Assembly (NCBI RefSeq): GCF_030253575.1
Contig: NC_080557.1
Location: 5,637,001 to 5,701,000 of the forward strand
Source of the DNA: Rhododendron vialii
Lineage: Eukaryota; Streptophyta; Magnoliopsida; Ericales; Ericaceae
Length of the DNA stretch: 64,000 bases
Direction of reading: 5' to 3'
Part shown: one piece after another, positions 1 to 11,317 of the stretch
Position numbering within the stretch: the first letter of the stretch is position 1
Layout: every line of letters starts with the position of its first letter
Program-made: the position numbers and the translations under genes
The notes under the pieces: model-generated
The model's database searches: none
What the model was told of the DNA's origin: nothing
Seen by the model: only the letters and a program-made list of their open reading frames with translations

Positions 1-1250
1 AGCAATGCTCAGCATTAGTAACACCAATATATACAGAGCAATAACCAGAAAGAACTAATGTGGGAAGCACATCAGCAGTTAGAACACTACAAACTAACAT
101 AGGTATACCAAGGAAGTCCATATGGAAGAATTTGCACCTATGCCCAAATGAAAGCTTCTTACTTTATCAGAACATAGATAAATACTGCCGCTTGAAGTTC
201 AACCACATTCATGTCTCCAAAGGGACATAGAGAGGAACAAGGCTAGGCACGAGACAGCAACTTAAAGAATGGCTAGGCACGAGACAACCATAACAAGCTT
301 CTTTCTTTGTTATGTTTTTGCTCATAAAGTACGATAGGAAGCAAGTTTGGCAAAGAATACGTTTAATTTCTCTCGAGCTACTACACTAGACATGTTTTCT
401 TTGTTATGTTTTTGCTCATAAAGTACGATAGGAAGCAAGTTTGGCAAAGAATACTATCTTCAATCTTAAAGAATCTCCCTAAGTATGTTTAAAGAGTGGA
501 GTGACTATCTTACAGGGGACTGTTTTATTACCATTGTTAAGAAGTGGAGAAGCCCTGGAACAATCAAACATTATAGCTCAAAGGGCTACCCATATTGTGC
601 ACATTGAGGGTACCAAGTCAAACCCAACAGAATTTAGCAATCTATGCAAATTGAGGGTACCAAGTCATGGTATATTTAACTACAGACATGAAAATTGTGG
701 AATAAAACATGACACAACAATATCACAAACCTCTGGAAGATGATAAAAATTGAAATAAGAAATCTGAGCCGAATGACATATAAACTACTTATCTCGAGCT
801 AATGAAGGAAGATTGAATTGTACCTTTGTATTTGGATTCCCTAAAGAATGTGAGAGAGAACATCTATTCTCTTCCATGTTTGAGACATGTCAATAATCGA
901 CCTCGAGCATATGGGGCAACAATATCTGTGTGACATATCAGCAAAACTATTTTTCATAGGTAAACAAACTACATCAACCTATGAAAAGACCTAAACCATT
1001 TCAACAGATTAAGACACTAACTGACATAGATTAACACACAAACATAGTTCAACATCAACTAGGCCAAGGAAAATGAGTAATAAACATCTGCAATACGAAT
1101 ATTCCAACTGAACTTAGTAATTGAACTTACTAACTACTACAACAGTGAATAAGTTAAAGAGATCCATTTCTCATGATAATGCTCATACATTGAGGCCTTG
1201 AGTTTTAAAGTTCCACAGTACATCAACTTTAGGCAAATATAAAAATATGG
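1..1250. other. 3' flank of the FRS gene, no gene seen
   Basis: No frame here resembles a protein I recognise. The stretch is AT-rich and holds only short direct repeats. It probably contains the 3' untranslated and downstream sequence of the minus-strand FRS gene that ends at 1251. Confidence 0.5.
302..454. repeat. 59-bp perfect direct repeat pair
   Basis: Positions 302-360 and 396-454 are identical over 59 bases, with a 35-base spacer. Just upstream a 16-base word (ggctaggcacgagaca) also occurs twice, at 241 and 271. These look like small local tandem duplications. Confidence 0.9.
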
Positions 1251-3590
1251 CTAAATAGGAAGGTCGTCAATTGGATGCTTTGATGACAACTTTGGACATG
1301 TCCGCTTATCGTGACCTCGGCACTTGCAGTGGCTACATTTCCTGGGATTCCGAGAATGTTGGGCACTAGACTTCTTCCCAGGGTTGCCTTTGGTCTTGAC
1401 CACAGGTGGATCGCCCACACCAAACAAAATTTGGCCATCACTTGATTTACCAATCTCTGTGTTGCACTCCTTATTCTTTCCCATCTCCCAACGCTTCCTT
1501 ATCCAAGATGTCATTTCGTGTTCCACTTGCCTAGCATCTTCAAATGAGTCCTGGGCATGCGACGCATAGAATGACATCAATTTGTAACCCGAACTCAATA
1601 TCCCATACCTAGCCATGTGGGACATATTGCGAGAAATTTGGCAAACATTTGGTTGTTGGGTCAGAGGTTGACCACGCCTTGTCCATCTTTGCATGACTAA
1701 ACTAGGGGGAATGGTCGGTAGGTGTTCATATTTCATGACCACAATCATATGGCAACAAGGTAGACCAAAAGACTCAAACATCAAACAACTACAATTGATT
1801 CTGCTATCAATTGGATAATACTCGACCGTCCAATTGGATTCTGGATGCGAGTACATCTCAATGAAGTACAACCGACGCTCCATCTCATCAACACGACGTG
1901 CCACAATCAATGCAGATGCACGCTGTATTTCATCCTGAAAGAATTTGAATATGTATTGTGTGTACACCTCAGTTCCATTCTTCTCCAAGCTTTTCAATTG
2001 CGTGATCAAGACAGGGGTACTATGCTCCGTTGCCGTCTCAGCCTTTGCATCGGCAACTCGCATCCTAGCTAGACCACGGTGGTACTATTGGACAAATTCA
2101 AAAAGCCGTAGCCTTACTGTTAAGAACCGATTTAAATAACGGTTCATACCTTCACAGCGCTGAGTACTCCTCATCCCTGCAAAGAAATGGCCGAGAAGAT
2201 ATGCCTCAGCCCATCTTTCGCGGTCGCTATACATCTCTACCACCCAAGCGTTTGTCTCTAGGCCGTAGTGTGATACCATATCAGCCCAAAGAGTTTCAAA
2301 TTCTTCAACATCACATTCCATTTGCATCAAAATGGTAAAGTCAGATACGAATTCCGGTATGTGAACATTTTTAGCGGCATTTCGCTCCAGATGCCACGAA
2401 CATAGGCGATGCCTTACATCAGGAAAAATGTTTCTAATTGCATTGCGCATCGCCAAATCACCATCTGTGACCACCGAGATGGGCCGTTTACCATCCATAG
2501 CCTCTAAAAACGTTGAAAGAACCCAATTGTACGTATCCTCCGTCTCCTTTGACAACAGCGCACAACCAAATATGGTCGTTGTAAAGTTATTACTCACACC
2601 TGCCAGTATGACAAATGGCTTCTTGTAAGCATTGGTTCGATAGGTCGTGTCGAAAACTAACACATCTCCGAATGCAGCATAATCCATCTTAGACCTCCCA
2701 TCTGTCCAGAAAAGTGTCTCCAACCGGTCATCCTCGTCAACAGTGTACTTGAAGAAAAATAACGGATCATTAATTACTTGAGCAGACAAGTATCCCAATG
2801 CACCCTCAGCATCCCCATTTCTTATTTCTTCTTTACGAATGCTATGCAATTTGTTACGCAAATCTTTTACAGTGAACCCCACATTATGGAAACCCCCAGA
2901 CTGACATGTCATATAGTCCATAATTTGCGCTGGCTTCATGCCTACATTCTGCATGGCCATTACCTGAGCTATGTCTGCATCACCCACACGTCTATGCGAT
3001 CGCAGAAAGGGAACACAATGTGGTGCTGCTAAGGGATGATTGTGGGTACTCACAAACTCTGTGACAACGTAATTTTTCATGGTTTTGCTCATACGACAAA
3101 CCCGGAATTTAGCACCACAACCAGTTCTTGTTTCAGCTTTATGACGTCGTTTTCGATCAGTGCGTTCTAAATGCTTCTTATTTCTTTTACCTTCCCCAGA
3201 ACAAACCCAAGTCCTCCACCTTACGTACATTTCATTGCCTTTTTGTGGTTTACTTTTATATTTGCGTACGCTAAAACCAATTGCCTTGGCATATGCATTG
3301 TAGAATTGACCAGCTTCATCTTCAGAAACAAATTTCATTTCCATAATCTCCATATCAGTGAGCAAGCGAAAACTATCATCTACAATGGAAACTGACCCTT
3401 CCTCTTCCTTTTCCCCATCCACATCATTATCTTCATCTTCAGAAACAAATGTATTACTCTGCGAATCTTCCGAACTAGAACAAGAGTCGGAATTGGATTC
3501 CCAATCGTATGAATCTACCTTCACACCCTTGCTGTTGGTACTACTATTGGGAGTTTCCATTGTACCCCTAAATAATAAACCACATGCCAC
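1251..3590 (-). pseudogene. FAR1-RELATED SEQUENCE (FRS) transcription factor, one in-frame stop
   Basis: Two open frames (3590-2085 and 2063-1251) lie in the same phase. They are separated only by one TAG at 2085-2087 and seven sense codons (YHRGLAR). The total of 780 codons including the end stop is usual for FRS proteins. Domains in order: an acidic Ser/Asp/Glu-rich N-terminus (residues ~25-85), a FAR1 DNA-binding domain (~88-188, with C130, C158 and the H-x-H of THNHPL), and a MULE transposase domain (~285-410, with VFDTTYRTN and VVTDGD holding the first two acidic residues). Beyond the stop come a SWIM zinc finger (C-x-C-x9-C-x-H) and a C-terminal zinc knuckle (C-x2-C-x4-H-x4-C). FRS proteins are nuclear regulators derived from Mutator-like transposases, as in FHY3/FAR1 light signalling. 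The motif FVQQYHRGLARM is typical, so TAG most simply replaces CAG. M11 (METPNS) is the likelier start. No terminal inverted repeats were found, so this is more likely a domesticated gene than a live element. It could be a recent pseudogene, a truncated allele or a sequencing error. Confidence 0.85.
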
Positions 3591-4306
3591 AACTTTTAAT
3601 CCACAAGACTAGTTACATACAGAGGTGAAATAGGTTGCATACACATGACCTATAATTAAAGTGCATTACTTACACAATTGTCAGCTTCATAGTGATAAAC
3701 AAAATAAATCTATTTCGTGACACCTCATATGCCTTCTAAATGGGTTTTCAAGAGATTTATGTCACCAAATCTACACAAACATTATAGACTTCGATGTCAA
3801 ACTTTTGCATTACTATTTCTCAAAAAAAAACAATCGGAGAGTTGTTTGATTATTATTTGGACAAAACTGAGACTAAATTATCAATGGACGATAAACACCA
3901 TTACTATATCTCACACTAACATCAAGATTCTGAAATTTGGAATACCTACAAAAAATAATTGACCACTACAGAATCAACAATACATTTTGACAAACAACTT
4001 ATATGCAAACACCTTAACCAACAACATATAAGGGCATTTGTGTGATCAAATAGTGTAACAAACAAAGAAAAATACTCTTCTCCCACTTCCTCACCGCCAA
4101 CCATATGACTTTTGTAGAAACACAATACACCAGATTGTTTATGCTGTCTTTCTTTACAGTCCAAAGAAATTGGACTGTTATTTATGGCACAACAAAGTCC
4201 AGAGTGAACCAACATTCAACTAAACCATCATCTTAAATATAATGTATGGTAAAACAAGTTTACCACATCGGTATCTATTGGTCTTGTGTACGCTGGTTGC
4301 ACCCCA
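3591..4306. other. upstream region of the FRS gene, no gene seen
   Basis: AT-rich sequence 5' of the FRS reading frame. It should contain the FRS promoter or 5' leader, but I see no convincing TATA box or second gene. Confidence 0.4.
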
Positions 4307-4815
4307 TTGGTGTTTTTTTCACACATTGTTTCTTAACAGATAAAACAAGAACAAAATATAAGCGCACTATGTTGTTCAATACTCAAGTACAAATGTAGGT
4401 GTCTACATGGCCTACTCGTATAAGTTTCTAAGCACTAACTCACTAGACATGACTTCCAAAAAAAAATTCAAGGACAAACAGGGGCGGCAATGTATACAAA
4501 TTAAGAGTTTGCTCTTCTTGGGCCTCAAGTTCGAAATCTCTTAGATAACATCTTATTCTTGGTGTTTTTTTCACACATTGTTTCTTAACAGATAAAACAA
4601 GAACAAAATGTAAGCACACTATGTTGTTCAATACGCAAGTACAATTGTTGGTGTCTACGTGATCTACTCATAAAAGTTTCTAAGCACTAACTCACTAGAC
4701 ATGACTTCCAAAAAAAAAAAAGTCATGGACAAACAGGGGCGGCAATGTATACGAATTAAGAGTTTGCTCTTCTTGGGTCTCAAGTTCGAAATCTCTTAGA
4801 TAACATCTTATTTTT
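4307..4815. repeat. tandem duplication, two ~252-bp copies
   Basis: Copy 1 spans about 4307-4558 and copy 2 about 4559-4815. They differ by scattered substitutions and a longer A-run in copy 2. Both carry the same words (ttcacacattgtttcttaac, ggggcggcaatgtatac). No coding potential is seen. Confidence 0.9.
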
Positions 4816-4904
4816 GTAAGGCAAGTTCGTATAGGACTTTAACCATCGTTTCTATTAATCACCTCTGTTAGAGGACGTCAAAATTTTGACTCATAGAAAT
4901 TAGT

Positions 4905-5150
4905 CAAAATGCAGAATTCACATCTCTCAAAATGCAGAATTTGCATATCACAACTCACTCGCCAAAATACACAATTCATAAACTAAAATGAAAGAAATTC
5001 ACACTTCACAAATGCAGAATTCACCCCCTCTAAAATGAAAGAATCTACACCCCTTCTGAACAATTCACACCCTTCAAAATGAAAGAATTCACACCTTTCA
5101 AATACAGAATTCACACAGGCTCTACACAATTCACACTCTCGAAAATAAAA
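4905..5150. repeat. degenerate minisatellite
   Basis: About ten imperfect repeats of a 20-30 base unit built from 'aaaatgaaagaattcacac' or 'aaaatgcagaattcaca' variants. The open frames crossing it are by-products of the repeat. Confidence 0.7.
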
Positions 5151-5240
5151 AAAAATTGCACATAATTTTCTACTCAATATAGGTCTTGTTTGGTAGATCT
5201 ATTTGAGTAGATTCTAAAAATATAAATTTTACAAAAAAAT

Positions 5241-5242
<2 letters not shown>

Positions 5243-5333
<91 letters not shown>

Positions 5334-5336
5334 CGC
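5243..5336. repeat. compound (AT)n(GT)n(GC)n microsatellite
   Basis: About 26 AT, then 15 GT, then 6 GC dinucleotides run without interruption. Alternating purine-pyrimidine DNA of this kind is prone to Z-DNA formation and slippage. Confidence 0.95.
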
Positions 5337-5613
5337 AATAATAAAAGATATTGAGTTTTAAACTTTGTAATGCAAAAAATAACAAATATGTCCACATCAG
5401 CATGTGTCAACATTAACCACATGTTTATATGTTATCCACGCAAAAGGGTGAGGACAAACTAGTAAAAACATCTTTGAAAAGGATCTGGGTGGAATCTATA
5501 GCGCTACAAAAGAAGATTGACACGGAACCCCTCCAAAAAAATGGAACCGACCTGTCATTTCCCGATCTGAAAATTAAGAACACAGCCCAAGAAGGCCCAA
5601 AACTTAACCTTAC

Positions 5614-6036
5614 CTATATGATATTGTGATAGGATCTTCCTTGATACTTTCCAATATTTTCATCTTGTACGGTTCATTGACAGCCATTATACGTTTCTGA
5701 GCCTCGTCTCTGGAAACTTCTTCTCTAATCAGTGGAAAATTTCGACCAATAATGCGAGATCCTACAGACGATTTAAGAAATAAATTATGTACCCTGAAAC
5801 CACAGACTAATGAATTTTCTCCCAAGTTCATGACCTTCCACTTAATCGAAAATGATAATGCTAGTTGTATTATGAACTGAGTTGCCCACCATCTCCTTCT
5901 TAATCCTTTTCAAGTCTTTATCTGTCAAAGGCTCCATATCAAAGTCGTAATAAAACCCATTTTCTATCTATGAACCGATGGTCACTTTTGCATCCAGAAA
6001 TATCTTTTGAACAGCCATGGCCATCACGTGAGCACA
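5614..6036 (-). pseudogene. threonyl-tRNA synthetase relic (organellar type), two exons
   Basis: Exon a (6036-5890) follows an AG acceptor and reads CAHVMAMAVQKIF, then ENGFYYDFDMEPLTDKDLKR, ending in KKEM before a GT. Exon b (5761-5614) reads RIIGRNFPLIREEVSRDEA, then INEPYKM-like sequence (AVNEPYKM) and EDPITI, and ends before GTAAGG. These match the editing/second additional domain region of plant chloroplast/mitochondrial threonine-tRNA ligase. Exon a has a stop where the family has Trp (GPW to GS-stop). Exon b has two extra bases just after its acceptor (GATCTCGC for GATCGC) and about three extra bases near its end. No catalytic-core exons were found on either side. The kept intron shows a genomic copy rather than a retrocopy. 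I read this as a dead fragment of a duplicated gene, not a functional synthetase. Confidence 0.85.
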
Positions 6037-6785
<749 letters not shown>

Positions 6786-7134
6786 TTGCTCAGATCAATA
6801 CATTCCTCGACACCAGACGAGGAGTCAATGATGGGTGGGAGATGAACATGGTTCAAGGGCGAGGGTTTTCTTTCTGGGTGGGAGTCTGGGAGATGAACGA
6901 AGTGCAGATGGATTTTCCCTGGTTAAAGGGAATGATTTAGGGAAAAGATGTAGAGGATGATAGATGCAGGGGATAAAACTCTCTTAACCGTGGTTAAACC
7001 TGGGTTAAAGGGGGCTAATTTATTTTTCTTTTTTTTTTCACCGGCTCTTTAAGTATCCGGGAAATTTGTTATACCTTGGTTATGCACTATATGGTTTTGG
7101 TTATGTTCATAATGATTTTGTCATGCCAATTATT

Positions 7135-7165
7135 ACGGTGTCCCCAAAATGACCGGGGACACCGT
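7135..7165. repeat. short perfect hairpin
   Basis: acggtgtcccc and ggggacaccgt form 11-bp perfect arms around a 9-base loop. The hairpin lies just before the AT run where the sequence shared with the other tandem units begins (about 7193). It may mark the end of an element that replaced exon 3 of peptide copy A. Confidence 0.7.
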
Positions 7166-7608
7166 AGCATCATCCATATATATATATATATATAGAAAAT
7201 CCAATAATTAGTTCGATTTAGTTGACTAGATTTTAGCAAATAATTGGTCTAAAAACGAAACGGGCAGTTGTGGTTGTGCGAGCACTGTTTGTGTTGTGTA
7301 CTAACTGTGCGCAACATGTGCGTTGTGCTATCACTTTGTACTCGAAACTTAACAATCATTTTCAAATTAATATGCACTCCCATGCTCATGCAAATTTGTT
7401 ACTCTACGTGTGTGTACTTTTTTTATACAGTGAATTCACAAAATTAATGTACCTGAAACCCCTCCGTAGACACTTTTGCTGGTCAGAACGCCCTACTTTA
7501 CCTGAATACGAAAACAATTTTGTTTTTTCGTTAATTAGAAGACTTATTTTTGAAAAAAATCTGATGCATGCACAAGTTCAAATGGGTTTGAAAAAGTTGG
7601 AGACCCAC

Positions 7609-8077
7609 GTGGATGTTTTGATCATGCTGAACCGGAAGAAACCCTTGTCCCAATCGAACTCCTACATAGAAACAAACAACACAAACATAAATTTAGGATC
7701 GAGTTCACCCATTGGTAAAAAATGCCTTTCTCAAAGCCATTTTTTTGCTTACTACAATGTGAAAAAGCTAAAAAAAAAAATAGCAATATAGCTGCACCGG
7801 TTTGGCCTCATTGGTACTGTATGAAATCACGACCTTTGAACTAAACTTATCTCATGTTTTCAATGCAAATCAAACGACGTAAATGATGTAGGAGAATTGA
7901 CACCAAAGATGGCATTGTCATTTTTCGGGATCATTGGATGGCAAGGTTGGACTTAGATTGTGATTAAAAAAAAATTGCCATATATATGACAAGGGATAGG
8001 AAAGTTGGCAAACCTTGAGCAATGCAAAAGAGTAAATGCAAAAGAAGCAGGGAGGCCACAAATAAAGAAGACCTCAT
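7609..8077 (-). pseudogene. RGF/GLV peptide gene copy A, peptide exon missing
   Basis: Exon 1 (8077-8014) encodes the signal peptide MRSSLFVASLLLLHLL-FCIAQ and ends in phase 1 before GT. Exon 2 (7661-7609) follows ATGTAG and encodes the propeptide piece VRLGQGFLPVQHDQNIH, ending before GTGGGT as in copies B and C. Exon 3, which should lie near 7190, is absent. The sequence shared with the other units stops at an AT microsatellite beside a hairpin (7135-7165). No DY...PPIHN coding sequence was found down to 6040. The locus can therefore make at most a secreted stub. The loss looks like a deletion or replacement at the edge of the array. Confidence 0.85.
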
Positions 8078-8143
8078 TGTCAATACAATTAGAAAGCAAA
8101 TTTTTGAGAGAAGATTTGTTTGGTTTGCTTCAAGTGATGAGCC

Positions 8144-8151
8144 CTTTTATG
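8144..8151 (-). promoter_or_regulatory. candidate TATA box, copy A
   Basis: CATAAAAG on the minus strand, about 70 bases upstream of the exon 1 ATG. The same motif and flanks (cttttatgcttga on the plus strand) sit at the same place in copies B, C and D. Confidence 0.6.
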
Positions 8152-8403
8152 CTTGACGCATGTGCATACGTATATGGTTTGATTTCCTTGGGCATAGCCT
8201 GAATTGTTAAGAAATCTGTATGGGTGTTTCTCATTAAATTGATTTAATCTTTATGGGTGATTTCTCTTCCCTTCCATAATTTTTCTTCCAAATTAAAAAG
8301 AAAAAAGAGAAATAGATTTTTTTCCTGGCATTTACTCCTGGAATTGCCACAATGATGCTTTGCCTTTCCGACGAATTCATGTATGATCGCATTGTTCTCA
8401 TAC

Positions 8404-9070
8404 GAGTACCTTCTCTTTTTTTTCTTTTTTCTTTTTAATCTTTAGGTCAAACAGAAGAGGATCCATTAAGCCAGACGATCAACGTCAACAAGCCAATAAA
8501 CGACATACATAGATATAGTTCAAAAAAGGCTATGAGGGAGCCCTGATCCTAGGTTCTAAGATGTCCAACACCCATGGCATCTGCCAGAGCAAACTCCATA
8601 GCTGCAAAAGAAATGGAGCTAGAGACAATCAAATCTTCTTGTTGTTGCGAGCAGGGCCGGTTCATAAGTTTTGGAGGCCAGAAGCGAACTTTTTGAATGA
8701 GATCTCCCTATATTTTCCATATAAAAGTTGGTCTGCACAAAGTTTCATTAAAAAAAAATAACCATTACAAAAGAGGGGTCTCAAGGTATGCTGTATTCAA
8801 GTATTTTTCGTCTACGGTCGTCGGTTCCCTTCCCTTCTGAGTCGTGAGGCTTATTTTGTGGTTCCTCAATTTTAATTAGGCTTATTTTGTGTAAAGGAGG
8901 TTTAGTGCAAAAAAAATTTTGGGCCATATATACATACATATATATAGGAGTCCTAGAATTTTGGGGCCTTCATTTTTAGCATTTTTGGAGGCCCGAAGCC
9001 CATGCTTCTTCCACCTATGCTATCAGTCGACCCTGGTTGCGAGCCAAGTCTGGCCAAACAGTTTGCAGTT
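8404..9070 (-). mobile_element. 5'-truncated LINE relic (RNase H end), interrupted
   Basis: Same insertion as the LINE in unit B at 14163-14584, shown by the matching 3' junction (ctcatacgagtacct) and poly-T start. The minus-strand RNase H tail (…SQQEED…) is degraded here and split by the hAT element at 8652-9035. The distal part seen in unit B after about 9070 is deleted. Confidence 0.75.
8652..9035. mobile_element. non-autonomous hAT element (384 bp)
   Basis: Ends are CAGGGCCGGTTCAT and the inverse of ...CAGTCGACCCTG. It is flanked by a perfect 8-bp target duplication gttgcgag (8644-8651 and 9036-9043). The matching uninterrupted sequence at about 14382 in unit B is the empty site. No transposase is encoded. 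Confidence 0.93.
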
Positions 9071-9110
9071 TTCTTCTTGTTGTTTACTTCTTTATTATAC
9101 GTACGTATTA

Positions 9111-9343
9111 CTTTATCTGTCCCAATTTGTTTATCCAGTACTAAGAATCCAACTTACTTACGGAGCATAATGATTAAACCTAAAAGTAATTTTCTTTTCA
9201 ATATTTATCCTTTAACTTTACTTTATTTCAAAAAAAAAGTAAAGGTAAAAAAGGAATTTTATCCCATTTAAAAGTCAATGGACAAACAAATTGGGACAAC
9301 GCAATTGGTCAAAAAGTGGACAAACAAATTGGGACGCAGGGAG
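9111..9343. mobile_element. mariner/Stowaway-type MITE (233 bp)
   Basis: Termini read CTTTATCTGTCCCAATTTGT and, inverted, CTCCCTGCGTCCCAATTTGT, with TA duplicated at 9109-9110 and 9344-9345. Unit B carries the empty site (gtacgtattatattctgg near 14730), which proves insertion after the A/B duplication. Confidence 0.92.
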
Positions 9344-9869
9344 TATATTTTTGTAAAATCGGCCTACAGGAAAGAGAAAATATTACCAAAAGTGATGGAG
9401 ATCCAAAACGTAAGGAAACTACTACTAATTAGTTCCAACTTTTCAAATGGAGCATATTTTTAATTTCACTTACAATTTCCATAAGTACGTAGCTTAATCT
9501 ATTCTTGACATAAATGAACTTCTACATTATATGGGATACATGGCCAAATTTCATTAACTAGATACTACTGAGTTGGTTGCGTGCGTCGCACGAAACCTAA
9601 CCCAATACAGAACATTTGCACAAAAAACATTTTCGTCCATCATCTTAAGTAGTAAATATACAACCTACAATCGAAAGTAAGAGATTTTGTTAGAGAGTAA
9701 TTAAGCGGCTTAGGTTGTATTTTCACCCAACTAAATGTACTAAAATGACTATAGCGCGCCCATGTTCTCACGGATTTTAGGCAGGTCAGTCTTCTCATAT
9801 ATATTAACTAAACTATCATTTAGCGGAAACAACTTGACTATTGTCATTAGTTTGTAGCCCGTTTTAGTT

Positions 9870-10115
9870 TGGCAGAAATGCATGAACCCTTTGTTAGTAC
9901 TGCACTGAGACAAGTTCATTACACTGAAATAATCCACGAAATCTTATTTGCTTTATCCCAGCACAAAATAGGTGGGTTTGACGGGTATATTCCCTTGAAT
10001 GAAGCAAACCCTAGGTCCTATATGACCACTTGGCCAACTCCTGGGCTGAAGTCACTACGGTCTTTCTTTTTTGTTTTAGCACAATGCAACTACTGGGGTC
10101 GAGATGAGGTGTAAT
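9870..10115. other. conserved block upstream of peptide gene A
   Basis: Closely matches 16436-16660 in unit B and, more weakly, 27975-28092 in unit D, about 1.8-2.6 kb upstream of exon 1. Open frames exist in A and B (MHEPFVSTALRQVHY...) but are not preserved in D, so I do not call a gene. It could be an old transposon piece or a conserved regulatory region. Confidence 0.55.
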
Positions 10116-10742
10116 ATATATTGAGAAGTGTTAACCGTCCGAATTTATGGATTTGATTCAGATTATGTAAACTAACCATTAAGGAAAAAAGAAGATATAT
10201 TTATTCCCTCTCCTTTCAACATTGTTCAATACTTCAATTAGAAGAAGCAGTAATAGCTCATAATAATATAAGTGTGTAATTCTGCATGAAACTCAAACCT
10301 AAAAAGTGCGGACAAGACTTTCCATCGATCATCAATGCTATTCAATCTATGCCTCTTATTGAGCCCATGAACATTCTTAACACTCTGCCTTGAAGTGGAC
10401 TTAGCCTCCCCGCTCTTTAGCACGAGATTTTGAGTATCGCGTGTGTACAAATATTTTTCCATCAACACATCTTCCAAGAAATTTATATTCAACCAAAATG
10501 ATAACTTCTCGGATTGGTTTGTAGGCTTGGAAGGCTTGCTTTCGTTTGATACGCTAATAAGGCTGGGGATCCTGTTGGCAAAGGAGAAAGCAGTTGACGA
10601 TCGCAAGAGGTTGGCGGAAGGAGCTCCAGTACTAGAAGGCACCAGCGAGTTCCAAGACTAGAAGGCACCAGCGAGTTCCAAGTAAAACCAGGCCCTCCCA
10701 AAGAGGCTTTGAGAGCCCCCGCGGGAAGCCAGCTTCATAAAC

Positions 10743-11312
10743 TGTTGAGACATTTTGTCTCATGTTTGATTATACACTTCGTACACACCGCGTGGTTCCA
10801 GTTCGTTAAATAAATCAACGGTTTGAAACTGTTGGAGTTGGAGCGCCTGATCAACGGTCCGATTTTAATTGAACGAATGGATGTCTTTTAAATGAATGGA
10901 TGTGTAGGAAACTAATTGTTCAATGGGTGTGATGCTTAATGAAAGGTTGTGACAACTCTCCCAGGGGATGTAATTCTTTCAAGAGATGTAATCTTTCTAA
11001 AAGGGCACATCTTTACCAAAGGGCACTGATGACTCCTATATAAATTATTTTCACCCTAACGTCAATCACTCCACTCCACATGAAAATCCATCTCTCTCAT
11101 AATAGTTGCAGTAGACAAAAGATTTCTTGGAAGTCTTTCAATTTTGTTGGTTGCAATTCTTCACCCTTAGGCTTTGTTGAATTATGGGGACGACTTTGCC
11201 TGAACCCAACAACAAACTCTATCGAGTGGGGGCAAATTACGTTCTAAAAATAATGTCTTTAGATACGGTTCAAAGCCTTCCAATCTCATCATCTTAACAT
11301 TCTGTCCCAACA
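10743..11312. mobile_element. solo LTR, LTR retrotransposon
   Basis: Begins TGTTGAGACA and ends CCCAACA, 570 bp, with a perfect 5-bp target duplication taaac on both sides (10738-10742 and 11313-11317). No internal region is present, so it is a solo LTR left by recombination. The family is probably Copia but not certain. It is absent from unit B, so it is younger than that duplication. Confidence 0.85.
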
Positions 11313-11317
11313 TAAAC

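Noticed and set aside
5170-5422. Minus-strand His-Thr / Tyr-Ile repeat frames
   Set aside because: Pure translation of the AT/GT/GC microsatellite.
8005-8202. Plus-strand frame MANLEQCKRVNAKEAG..., conserved at 8005 and 13761
   Set aside because: It is the antisense of the signal-peptide exon of the peptide genes; conservation comes from the minus strand, where splice sites and the RGF architecture make sense.
9869-10114. Plus-strand frame MHEPFVSTALRQVHY..., similar at 16440
   Set aside because: The third copy near 27990 has indels that break the frame, and no domain is recognised. Kept only as a conserved block.
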